From positions 372,001 to 436,000 of the forward strand of contig NZ_SMFK01000001.1 in the NCBI RefSeq assembly GCF_004349355.1: 64,000 bases of DNA, read 5' to 3'. Numbering within the stretch: position 1 is the first letter of the stretch; each line of letters opens with the position of its first letter. The translations under genes were made by a program, and so were the position numbers. This DNA comes from Flavobacterium cellulosilyticum (GTDB taxonomy: Bacteria > Bacteroidota > Bacteroidia > Flavobacteriales > Flavobacteriaceae). Of this stretch, positions 54,692-63,242 are shown piece after piece. Under the pieces are notes generated by a model that made no database searches, was not told where the DNA came from, and saw only the letters and a list, made by a program, of their open reading frames with translations.

Positions 54692-55687
54692 ATGAAAAAT
54701 ATATTCTTGATTCTATTGCTTTCTATACTTGTTTCCTCTTGTAAAACAGGACAAAAAAATGAGGATACGGCTTCCGCCAATAGTAGAAATACAAATCAAA
54801 CCACACAAATTAATAATCCTATCATCAAAGATAAATACACTGCTGATCCAGCAGCTTTAGTTTACAAAGACAAAGTATATCTATATGCGGGACACGATGA
54901 GGCTCCAAATGATGTCAATACCTATAGAATGAATGAATGGTTGGTGTATTCCTCATCAGATATGGCGAATTGGCAAGAACATCCTGTTCCACTAAAAGCA
55001 ACTGATTTTGCTTGGGCAAAAGGAGACGCTTGGGCTTCTCAAGTCATTGAACGCAATGGAAAATTTTATTGGTATGTAGCAGTTTCTCATGGAACAATTC
55101 ATGGAAAAGCAATTGGAATTGCCGTTTCTGACAGTCCAACAGGTCCTTTCAAAGATGCTTTAGGAAAAGCAATAATAACAAACGATATGACGACCCAAAC
55201 TAAAATCAGTTGGGATGATATTGACCCTTCTGTAATAATTGATGATGATGGTCAAGCTTATTTATTTTGGGGAAATACTGTTTGTAATTATGTGAAATTA
55301 AAAGAAAACATGATAGAAATGGATGGCCCGATACAAACTATCGATTTTCCAAAATTTACCGAAGCTCCTTGGATTCATAAACACAACAAGTGGTATTATT
55401 TATCATACGCAACCGAATTTCCTGAAAAAATTGCCTACGCAAGGAGTAAATCTATTAATGGCCCATGGGAATATAAAGGAATTTTGAATGAACTAGCTGG
55501 TAATTCAAATACCAATCATCAAGCTATAATTGATTTCAAAGGGAAATCTTATTTTATTTATCATACGGGTGGCATTCAGCCTAACGGCGGTAGTTTTAGA
55601 CGATCCGTTTGCGTAGATCGTTTGTATTACAATAAAGATGGAACGATGAAACGAGTAATTATGACTACTGAAGGTATTCAAAAATAA
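54692..55687 (+). CDS. GH43-family glycosidase lipoprotein
   Basis: 331 residues from ATG 54692 (MKNIFLILLL); an upstream in-frame start at 54620 lies inside a hairpin and is rejected. The lipobox LVSSC puts Cys at 17. GH43 triad: Asp in KYTADPAALVY, Asp in DDIDPSVIIDDD and Glu in KFTEAPWIHK. The pattern YLYAGHDEAPND and GNSNTNHQAIIDFKGKSYFIYH is typical of exo-acting arabinofuranosidase/xylosidase-type GH43. In this locus arabinosyl linkages are the likely substrate; exact specificity is open. Confidence 0.9.
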   Translation: MKNIFLILLLSILVSSCKTGQKNEDTASANSRNTNQTTQINNPIIKDKYTADPAALVYKDKVYLYAGHDEAPNDVNTYRMNEWLVYSSSDMANWQEHPVPLKATDFAWAKGDAWASQVIERNGKFYWYVAVSHGTIHGKAIGIAVSDSPTGPFKDALGKAIITNDMTTQTKISWDDIDPSVIIDDDGQAYLFWGNTVCNYVKLKENMIEMDGPIQTIDFPKFTEAPWIHKHNKWYYLSYATEFPEKIAYARSKSINGPWEYKGILNELAGNSNTNHQAIIDFKGKSYFIYHTGGIQPNGGSFRRSVCVDRLYYNKDGTMKRVIMTTEGIQK

Positions 55688-55696
55688 AACAAGAAA

Positions 55697-56689
55697 ATGA
55701 AAACATACAATCACATACAAAAGACTTTCTTATACCTACTATTATTGATGTCTATTTATACATCGGCTCAGGATATTACAGTTCATGATCCTGTGATGAT
55801 TAAACAAAAAGACACGTACTATTTGTATTGTACTGGAAAAGGAATCAGCGTTTTTAGTTCCAAAGATTTAAAAAATTGGAATCCAGAACCTGCCATATTC
55901 AAAGAAAAACCAGTTTGGGTTGATTCCGTGGTTCCAAATTTCGAGAATCACATTTGGGCTCCTGATATTTCCTTTCATAACAATAAGTATTATTTGTATT
56001 ATTCCGTTTCTGCTTTCGCAAAAAACACTTCGGCAATTGGAGTAACAACCAATACAACATTAGACCCAAAAGACCCTGCCTACAAATGGGAAGATCAAGG
56101 AATTGTCATTCAATCTATACCTAACCGCGATCTTTGGAATGCAATTGATCCTAATTTGACTTTAGACGAAAACAACATCCCTTGGTTAGCATTCGGTTCA
56201 TTTTGGGAAGGATTAAAAATGGTCAAATTAAATCCCGATTTAAAGTCTATTGCACAACCACAAGAATGGTATACGATTGCCAAACGTAAAAGAACATTCG
56301 AACTAGCCGACGCTGATCCAGGTGATGGCGCTTTGGAAGCTCCTTTTATATTCAAAAAAAACGGTTACTATTATGAGTTCCTCTCATGGGATTTGTGTTG
56401 CCGTGGTGAAAAAAGCACTTATAAAGTGGTAATTGGAAGATCTAAAAGTATAACAGGTCCTTATATTGACAAAGCAGGCAAACCATTAAATGAAGGTGGC
56501 GGTACTTTGCTCATTCAAGGTGATGAAAACTGGTACGGAGCCGGACACAATAGTACCTATACATTTGATGGGAAAGACTATTTCATATATCACGCCTATG
56601 ATGCCAAACAAAAGGGAAGACCGGTATTGCAAATAAAACAATTAAAATGGGACGCAGAGTTTTGGCCTACTTTAGAACCCATGAAATAA
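55697..56689 (+). CDS. GH43 arabinan endo-1,5-alpha-L-arabinosidase
   Basis: 330 residues, signal peptide to about residue 24 (MSIYTSAQ), no lipobox, so probably periplasmic. Catalytic residues are visible in TVHDPVMIKQKDTYY (Asp31), NAIDPNLTLDEN and GALEAPFIFKKNGYYY. WAPDISFHNNKYYLYYSVSAF and GHNSTYTFDGKDYFIYHAYD are strongly conserved in endo-arabinanases. 9 bp after the preceding GH43 gene. Confidence 0.92.
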   Translation: MKTYNHIQKTFLYLLLLMSIYTSAQDITVHDPVMIKQKDTYYLYCTGKGISVFSSKDLKNWNPEPAIFKEKPVWVDSVVPNFENHIWAPDISFHNNKYYLYYSVSAFAKNTSAIGVTTNTTLDPKDPAYKWEDQGIVIQSIPNRDLWNAIDPNLTLDENNIPWLAFGSFWEGLKMVKLNPDLKSIAQPQEWYTIAKRKRTFELADADPGDGALEAPFIFKKNGYYYEFLSWDLCCRGEKSTYKVVIGRSKSITGPYIDKAGKPLNEGGGTLLIQGDENWYGAGHNSTYTFDGKDYFIYHAYDAKQKGRPVLQIKQLKWDAEFWPTLEPMK

Positions 56690-56744
56690 TATAGAATTTG
56701 ACTATATAAAATAACCTTAATAAAAACAGTATTAATTTATTTGT

Positions 56745-56985
56745 AGTTGTTACTAATCGTTAATTGACATTGTCAATAACGCTCAAAAAAATCAAATGAG
56801 CCTCAAAAGTTGGTATACACCTTCCTACCTGTAAACATTCAAAATGTTAAGTTGGCAGATAATTTTTGGTTACCAATTTAAAAAAAAGTTCAAGAAAAAC
56901 CTGTTGAATATACATTCAGAAATGTGAAGAATAAGGCCGTTTGAATAATTTTCTTATTGCTAGAGGAAAAATAAACATTTGGATA
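56745..56985 (+). pseudogene. GH127-like (beta-L-arabinofuranosidase) N-terminal relic
   Basis: Bases 56829-56946 read PVNIQNVKLADNFWLPI, stop, KKVQEKPVEYTFRNVKNKAV, stop; in another frame 56945 onward gives NNFLIARG. This matches the N-terminus of GH127/DUF1680 enzymes (VKLxDNFWxPR...V...E...F...DNFxIAGG). A signal-peptide-like end (NNAQKNQ) lies upstream near 56778. Two stops, a frameshift and loss of the remainder show a decayed gene. It occupies most of the 336-bp gap between the GH43 and GH51 genes. Confidence 0.75.
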
Positions 56986-57025
56986 AATTACGAAGACAAA
57001 AAACAATCAAAAAGTATACAAAAAA

Positions 57026-59011
57026 ATGAAAAACAACTTAATTACAAAAATCACTCTTTGTGGCCTCTTGATTTCTGGCTTTTTTGCCAATGCCCAAAAG
57101 ACAACTTTAGAAGTTGATGTTACCAAAACAATTACTAAAATTCAACCTACGATGTATGGTGTGTTTTTTGAAGACATCAATTTCGCAGCTGACGGAGGAT
57201 TATATGCTGAAATGGTAAAAAACCGTTCCTTTGAATTTGAAGCGCCAATGATGGGTTGGTCGCAACCCAATAGTGATCGTCACTCATTGAATACACGATC
57301 GGGTTTTGCAAAAACAATTAATGTATCGGAAAATAAAACTAATCCTAATTTTTGTAGCGTTCTTGTAAATGACGACAAAGGATACAGTCTGATTAATGAA
57401 GGCTTCAGAGGCATGGGAGTCAAAAAAGATTCAAAATACAATCTTTCTATAAAAGCAGCTAATCACAACGGAGCGATTAAAAAAATCGTTTTTCAATTTA
57501 TTGATAAAAACAAAAAAGTGCTTGGTGAAACCGCTATTGTGCCAACATCCAATGATTGGCAAACCTATACATCACAATTTGTAGCAACTGAAACCGAAGC
57601 AAAAGCACAATTAAAAATCACTTTCGTAGGTTCAGGAACAATTGATTTAGATATGATTTCTTTATTCCCAGAAGACACTTGGAACCATAGAAAAAATGGC
57701 TTACGGAAAGATATTGTACAACTTTTGTATGATCTGAAGCCTGGATTTTTACGCTTTCCAGGAGGTTGTATTGTCGAAGGAAGAACTTTGGCACAACGTT
57801 ACCAATGGAAAAAAACAATTGGTGATGTTGACAAAAGAGAAACTTTAATTAATCGTTGGAATACTGAATTTGACCATAAACTAGCTCCAGATTACTTTCA
57901 AACTTTTGGTTTGGGATTTTTTGAATATTTTCAACTTTCCGAAGATATTGGAGCAGCGCCATTACCAATTTTGAGTTGTGGAATGGCTTGTCAGTTTAAT
58001 TCTGGTGAATTGGTGCCAATGGACGAATTGAATCCTTATGTTCAAGATGCTTTAGACTTAATCGAATTTGCCAATGGTTCAGTAGATACTCCTTGGGGAA
58101 GAATAAGATCAGAAATGGGACATCGAAAGCCATTTAATTTAAAATATATAGGTGTTGGAAACGAACAATGGGGACCAGAATACATCGAAAGATACAAAGT
58201 TTTTGTGAAAGCTATAAAATCAAAATATCCCGCAATGACAATCGTTTCAGGTTCTGGCCCGTTTCCTGAAGGAGACTATTTTGAATATGGAACAACGGAA
58301 CTTAAAAAATTAAATGCCGAAATCGTGGACGAACATTATTATAAAAACCCAAAATGGTTTCGAGATAATGCCACTCGTTATGATAATTACGATAGAAAAG
58401 GGCCTAAAGTTTTTGCTGGAGAATATGCTGCACAAAGTGTAGCCATTGCGAGTCCTGATAATAAAAACAACTGGGAATGTGCTTTTTCAGAAGCGGCTTT
58501 TATGACGGGATTGGAACGAAATGCCGAGGTGGTTCACTTAACTTCATATGCGCCTTTAATGGCTCATGCAGAAGCTTGGCAATGGACACCAGATATGATA
58601 TGGTTCAATAATTTAGAGGCTTATGGTTCTGCCAATTATTATGTGCAAAAATTATTTTCGACCAATAAAGGAACCGATTTATTAGCCATCACTAAAGACG
58701 GAAAACCGGTTACAGGGCAAAATGATCTGTTTGCTTCAGCAGTGAAAGACATAAATACCAAAGAAGTAATTGTAAAATTAGTGAATGCATCAGCGAATCC
58801 TCAAGACGTCTCCATTGATTTAAAAGGCAGTAATTTACAATCCAAAGGAATTGTTGAAACACTAACAAGTGCGAAACTAGATGATGTAAATTCCTTTGAA
58901 TTTCCTAAAAAAATTAGTCCAACAGAAAGTGAATTTAAATTAAAAAATAAAAACGCACAATTGAGTTTACCAGCCCATTCTGTGATTGTTTTGAAATTAA
59001 AGATGAAATAA
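57026..59011 (+). CDS. GH51 alpha-L-arabinofuranosidase, large form
   Basis: 661 residues, with signal peptide (LCGLLISGFFANAQ). An inserted CBM-like beta-sandwich (about 85-215, LSIKAANHNGAIKKIVFQF) sits in the N-terminal part after FFEDINFAADGGLYAEMVKN. The catalytic barrel has LRFPGGCIVEGRTLAQRYQW, acid/base Glu in GVGNEQWGPEYIERY (near 380) and nucleophile Glu in VFAGEYAAQS (near 466); the C-terminal jelly roll ends LSLPAHSVIVLKL. It probably acts on different arabinofuranosyl linkages from the short GH51. Last gene before a terminator. Confidence 0.95.
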   Translation: MKNNLITKITLCGLLISGFFANAQKTTLEVDVTKTITKIQPTMYGVFFEDINFAADGGLYAEMVKNRSFEFEAPMMGWSQPNSDRHSLNTRSGFAKTINVSENKTNPNFCSVLVNDDKGYSLINEGFRGMGVKKDSKYNLSIKAANHNGAIKKIVFQFIDKNKKVLGETAIVPTSNDWQTYTSQFVATETEAKAQLKITFVGSGTIDLDMISLFPEDTWNHRKNGLRKDIVQLLYDLKPGFLRFPGGCIVEGRTLAQRYQWKKTIGDVDKRETLINRWNTEFDHKLAPDYFQTFGLGFFEYFQLSEDIGAAPLPILSCGMACQFNSGELVPMDELNPYVQDALDLIEFANGSVDTPWGRIRSEMGHRKPFNLKYIGVGNEQWGPEYIERYKVFVKAIKSKYPAMTIVSGSGPFPEGDYFEYGTTELKKLNAEIVDEHYYKNPKWFRDNATRYDNYDRKGPKVFAGEYAAQSVAIASPDNKNNWECAFSEAAFMTGLERNAEVVHLTSYAPLMAHAEAWQWTPDMIWFNNLEAYGSANYYVQKLFSTNKGTDLLAITKDGKPVTGQNDLFASAVKDINTKEVIVKLVNASANPQDVSIDLKGSNLQSKGIVETLTSAKLDDVNSFEFPKKISPTESEFKLKNKNAQLSLPAHSVIVLKLKMK

Positions 59012-59015
59012 TCGT

Positions 59016-59053
59016 AATGAAAAGGAATCAATTCTTTTTTATTGCTTTTCATT
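59016..59053 (+). terminator. terminator of the susCD-hydrolase unit
   Basis: AATGAAAAG (59016-59024) pairs with CTTTTCATT (59045-59053); the loop contains T-rich sequence. It separates the hydrolase operon from araB, which has its own operator. Confidence 0.6.
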
Positions 59054-59114
59054 AGTGTCAATTTTAGTTATTTTGTTGATGAATTAGTAAAAATAACTAT
59101 GCTTAAACTAAATT

Positions 59115-59133
59115 AAGTGTTTATTGTACACTT
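59115..59133. promoter_or_regulatory. putative AraR operator of araBDA
   Basis: AAGTGT-N7-ACACTT with perfect half-site symmetry. It precedes two TATATTTG boxes (59141-59148 and 59150-59157), so it lies upstream of the -7 element, as at the T9SS gene. Confidence 0.75.
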
Positions 59134-59140
59134 GTAAATT

Positions 59141-59157
59141 TATATTTGGTATATTTG
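59141..59157 (+). promoter_or_regulatory. duplicated -7 boxes of the araBDA promoter
   Basis: TATATTTG is present twice, 9 bp apart, directly before the araB leader. Either or both could be used; the start codon is 25 bp further. Confidence 0.6.
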
Positions 59158-59181
59158 TAATTGAAATTAAAAAAATCAAGA

Positions 59182-60849
59182 ATGAAAAATTATGTAATAG
59201 GATTAGATTATGGCTCAGACTCTGTTCGTGCAGTATTGATAGATACGGAGAATGGTCATGAATTGGCTTCTGAAGTATGCAATTATAAAAGATGGAAAAA
59301 AAATGAATATTGCAATGCAACCATAAATCAATTTCGTCAACATCCTTTAGATCATATCGAAGGATTAGAAATTACAATAAAATCAGTCGTTGCTAAAGGG
59401 AATATTCCTGCTTCTCAAATACGAAGTATTTGTATCGACACAACGGGGTCATCCCCTATTCCAGTCACATCAGATGGAACGCCGCTGGCTATGACAAAAG
59501 GATTCGAACACAATCCGAATGCCATGATGGTTTTATGGAAAGACCATACTGCTATAAATGAAGCCAATGAAATCAATGAACTAGCAGCCACTTGGGGTGG
59601 AGAAAATTTTACCAAATACGAAGGTGGAATTTATTCATCAGAATGGTTTTGGGCCAAGATTTTGCACGTAGCTCGTGAAGACGAAGCCGTTAAAAACGCT
59701 GCTTACACTTGGATGGAACATTGCGATTTAATGACTTATTTATTAATCGATGATAAAGATTTAAAAACATTCAAAAGAAGTCGTTGCGCCGCGGGTCATA
59801 AAGCCATGTGGCACGAAGACTGGAATGGGTTACCACCAGAGGAATTCCTAGAAAAACTAGATCCATATTTGGCACAACTTAGAGGTAATTTATATAATGA
59901 AACCTATACTTCTGACAAGGTAGCTGGAACTTTAAACCAAGAATGGGCTACTAAATTAGGATTAACAACAGATACTATTATTGCAGTAGGTACTTTTGAC
60001 GCACACTCAGGAGCAGTGGGAGCCAAAATTGACGAGCATACTTTGGTTCGTGTAATGGGAACATCAACCTGTGATATTATAATTGCATCAAACGAAACCG
60101 TTGGTAGTAAAACAGTAAAAGGAATTTGCGGACAAGTCGATGGTTCTGTAATTCCAGGTTATATTGGGCTTGAAGCAGGGCAATCCGCTTTTGGAGACGT
60201 TTTGGCTTGGTTCAAAGATACCTTGTCTTGGCCTTTGGATAATTTAGTGTACAATTCGGCTATTTTATCAGAAAATCAAAAAGCACAGTTAAAAGAAGAA
60301 GTGGAATCTAATTTCATCAAAAAATTAACGGAGCAAGCAGAAACGATTCCTTTGTCAGAGAGCATTCCAACCGCTTTGGATTGGGTAAATGGCCGTAGAA
60401 CTCCAGATGCCAATCAAGGATTAAAAAGTGCTATTTCAAATATTTCATTGGGTACAAAAGCACCGCATCTTTTCAAAGCTTTAATCAATTCGATTTGTTT
60501 TGGATCTAAGAAAATTGTAGACCGTTTTGAAGAAGAAGGCGTTCGCATTGATAGCGTTATCGGAATTGGTGGTGTGGCAAGAAAATCGCCATTTATCATG
60601 CAAACTTTGGCAAACGTATTAAACAAACCCATCAAAGTAGCGGCATCGGATCAAGCACCTGCTTTGGGAGCGGCTATTTATGCTGCAGTTGCTGCCGGAA
60701 TTTATCCAAACGTCATTGAAGCAAGCAAAAAAATGGGAAGTGATTTTGAAAGTGAATATTTTCCCCAAGCGGATAAAATTGAAAAATACCATGAATTGAT
60801 GGATTCCTATTCGGACTTGGCTCAATTTGTCGAAAGTATAACGAAGTAA
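59182..60849 (+). CDS. araB: L-ribulokinase
   Basis: 555 residues from ATG 59182 (MKNYVIGLDYGSDSVRAVLID); a TTG 21 bp upstream is less likely. FGGY-family kinase that phosphorylates L-ribulose to L-ribulose-5-phosphate. The phosphate-binding start, CIDTTGSSPIPV, MGTSTCDIIIAS and the late GIGGVARKSPFIMQTLANVL-type ATP-binding segment identify it. First gene of araB-araD-araA. Confidence 0.96.
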   Translation: MKNYVIGLDYGSDSVRAVLIDTENGHELASEVCNYKRWKKNEYCNATINQFRQHPLDHIEGLEITIKSVVAKGNIPASQIRSICIDTTGSSPIPVTSDGTPLAMTKGFEHNPNAMMVLWKDHTAINEANEINELAATWGGENFTKYEGGIYSSEWFWAKILHVAREDEAVKNAAYTWMEHCDLMTYLLIDDKDLKTFKRSRCAAGHKAMWHEDWNGLPPEEFLEKLDPYLAQLRGNLYNETYTSDKVAGTLNQEWATKLGLTTDTIIAVGTFDAHSGAVGAKIDEHTLVRVMGTSTCDIIIASNETVGSKTVKGICGQVDGSVIPGYIGLEAGQSAFGDVLAWFKDTLSWPLDNLVYNSAILSENQKAQLKEEVESNFIKKLTEQAETIPLSESIPTALDWVNGRRTPDANQGLKSAISNISLGTKAPHLFKALINSICFGSKKIVDRFEEEGVRIDSVIGIGGVARKSPFIMQTLANVLNKPIKVAASDQAPALGAAIYAAVAAGIYPNVIEASKKMGSDFESEYFPQADKIEKYHELMDSYSDLAQFVESITK

Positions 60850-60859
60850 ATAATATAGA

Positions 60860-61561
60860 ATGAGTTCAAAACACGAAGCTTTAAAACAAGAATGTTACGA
60901 GGCAAACATGCAATTAAACGAATTAAAATTGGTAGTTTATACTTTTGGGAATGTAAGCGCAGTAGATAGAGAAAATGGTGTTTTTGCCATCAAACCGAGC
61001 GGAGTGGCCTATGAAGTATTAAAACCGGAAGATATTGTAATTGTTGATTTTGATAACAACATTATCGAAGGAAGTATGCGTCCGTCATCTGACACAAAAA
61101 CGCATGCTTATTTGTACAAAAACTGGCCCAACATTGGCGGAGTTGCTCATACGCACGCTACTTATTCAGTAGCTTGGGCTCAAGCACAAAGAGACATTCC
61201 TATTTTTGGAACTACGCATGCCGACCATTTGACTAAAGATATTCCATGTGCTCCGCCAATGGACGACACATTGATCGAAGGAAATTACGAACACAATACC
61301 GGAATTCAAATTCTAGATTGTTTCAAAGAAAAAAATCTTTCTTACGAAGAAGTAGAAATGATTTTGATCGGAAATCACGGCCCTTTTGCTTGGGGAAAAA
61401 CAGCTGCAAAAGCAGTTTACAACTCTAAAGTTTTAGAAGTAGTGGCTGAAATGGCACATTTAACTTTGCTAATAAATCCGAATGCACCAAGATTGAAAGA
61501 TTCACTAATCAAAAAACATTACGACCGAAAACACGGAAAAGATTCGTATTACGGACAGTAA
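60860..61561 (+). CDS. araD: L-ribulose-5-phosphate 4-epimerase
   Basis: 233 residues, class II aldolase/epimerase family. Zn-binding His residues in VAHTHATYSVAWAQA and a later NHGPFAWGKTAAKA; GTTHADHLTKDIPC is diagnostic for AraD. It converts L-ribulose-5-phosphate to D-xylulose-5-phosphate, feeding the transketolase encoded upstream. 10 bp after araB. Confidence 0.96.
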   Translation: MSSKHEALKQECYEANMQLNELKLVVYTFGNVSAVDRENGVFAIKPSGVAYEVLKPEDIVIVDFDNNIIEGSMRPSSDTKTHAYLYKNWPNIGGVAHTHATYSVAWAQAQRDIPIFGTTHADHLTKDIPCAPPMDDTLIEGNYEHNTGIQILDCFKEKNLSYEEVEMILIGNHGPFAWGKTAAKAVYNSKVLEVVAEMAHLTLLINPNAPRLKDSLIKKHYDRKHGKDSYYGQ

Positions 61562-61644
61562 ATTTTAAATTGCAGATTAACGATTTTTGATTACAGATCT
61601 CGTTGCTGTTTCAAATGAAAAGTAAACAAATAAAAAATAAAAAA

Positions 61645-63153
61645 ATGATTGATATTTCTCAAAAAGAAGTTTGGTTTGTAGTAGGAAGCCAAGAATTATA
61701 CGGTGAAGAAACCCTTAGACAAGTAGCGGTACATTCACAGCATATTGCAAAAGGATTAGATGGATCTTCACATATTCCTGTGAAAATTATTTTTAAAGAA
61801 GTGGTAAAATCACCTGAGGAAATTCTAAATATATGTTTGCAAGCTAACTCAACACGAAACTGTATTGGAATTATTGCTTGGATGCACACCTTCTCTCCAG
61901 CTAAAATGTGGATTGGTGGACTACGAATTCTTAAAAAACCATTGTGTCATTTACACACACAGTACAATGCTGAAATTCCATGGAGTTCTATCGATATGGA
62001 CTTTATGAATTTAAATCAATCGGCTCACGGCGATAGAGAGTTTGGGTTTATGATGTCTAGAATGCGCAAAAAACGTAAAATTGTTGTTGGACATTGGGAA
62101 GACGATAAAGTTTTAAGAAAATTAGGGATCTGGACAAGAGTAGCTTTAGGTTGGGATGAATTGCAGAACTTAAAAGTAGCCCGTATTGGTGACAATATGC
62201 GCGAAGTTGCAGTTACTGAAGGAGACAAAGTAGAAGCGCAAATACGTTTTGGAATGTCAGTTAACGCATACGATTCTTCTGATGTTACCAAACACATGGA
62301 TAAAGTTACGGATGCACAAATAAACGATTTATTGGCTGTTTATGAAGCTTCTTATAATTTGACGCCCTCCTTAAAAGAAGGTGGAGCGCAAAGACAATCT
62401 TTAGCTGATGCAGCTAAAATCGAATTAGGATTAAGAGCTTTCTTAGAAGAAGGAGGATTTGGAGCTTACACTGATACTTTCGAAAATTTAGGCGCTTGGA
62501 AACAATTACCTGGAATTCCATCGCAGCGTTTAATGGCTGATGGATACGGTTTTGGAGGCGAAGGCGACTGGAAAACAGCGGCCATGGTGCGTGCTTTAAA
62601 AGTCATGAATGTAGGTCTTGAGGGAGGAACTTCTTTCATGGAAGATTATACCTATCACTTTACACCCGAGAAATCATATGTATTAGGTTCTCACATGCTA
62701 GAAATTTGTCCGTCTATTTCGGATGGAAATACATCTTGCGAAATCCATCCATTAGGAATTGGAGGAAAAGAAGATCCAGTTCGTTTGGTCTTTAATTCTC
62801 CAGCAGGAGAAGCGATCAATGTATCTTTGATAGACATGGGAACGCGTTTCCGTTTGATTGTAAACGAAGTTGTAGCGGTTAAACCAATGCAAGAATTACC
62901 GAAACTACCAGTAGCACGTGTATTATGGGATTGTAAACCAAACCTTGAAATCGCGGCTACAGCATGGATTTTATCTGGTGGAGCACACCATTCTGTTTAT
63001 AGCCAAGCGATAACAACAGAATATATGGAGGATTTTGCCGATATGGCTGGAATCGAATTGGTAGTGATTGACAACGACACCAAAATCCGCAATTTCAAAG
63101 ATACTTTGAATGCCAATGAAGCGTATTATCACTTGTTTCAACACGGATTATAA
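61645..63153 (+). CDS. araA: L-arabinose isomerase
   Basis: 502 residues from ATG 61645 ([20 protein letters not shown]), the usual family N-terminus; a start 42 bp upstream adds only a Lys-rich stretch. It isomerises L-arabinose to L-ribulose and needs a divalent metal. [40 protein letters not shown] with metal ligands and [12 protein letters not shown] near the C-terminus are conserved. The 83-bp gap from araD contains CAGATTAACG/CGATTTTTG words. Confidence 0.97.
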   Translation: MIDISQKEVWFVVGSQELYGEETLRQVAVHSQHIAKGLDGSSHIPVKIIFKEVVKSPEEILNICLQANSTRNCIGIIAWMHTFSPAKMWIGGLRILKKPLCHLHTQYNAEIPWSSIDMDFMNLNQSAHGDREFGFMMSRMRKKRKIVVGHWEDDKVLRKLGIWTRVALGWDELQNLKVARIGDNMREVAVTEGDKVEAQIRFGMSVNAYDSSDVTKHMDKVTDAQINDLLAVYEASYNLTPSLKEGGAQRQSLADAAKIELGLRAFLEEGGFGAYTDTFENLGAWKQLPGIPSQRLMADGYGFGGEGDWKTAAMVRALKVMNVGLEGGTSFMEDYTYHFTPEKSYVLGSHMLEICPSISDGNTSCEIHPLGIGGKEDPVRLVFNSPAGEAINVSLIDMGTRFRLIVNEVVAVKPMQELPKLPVARVLWDCKPNLEIAATAWILSGGAHHSVYSQAITTEYMEDFADMAGIELVVIDNDTKIRNFKDTLNANEAYYHLFQHGL

Positions 63154-63242
63154 TAATTAAATCTCGAAAGTCTAAAAGTTTATTTAAATTTGAACTCTTA
63201 GGCTTTTGTTTTTACATAAAATTTAACCAAAAACCATTAATC

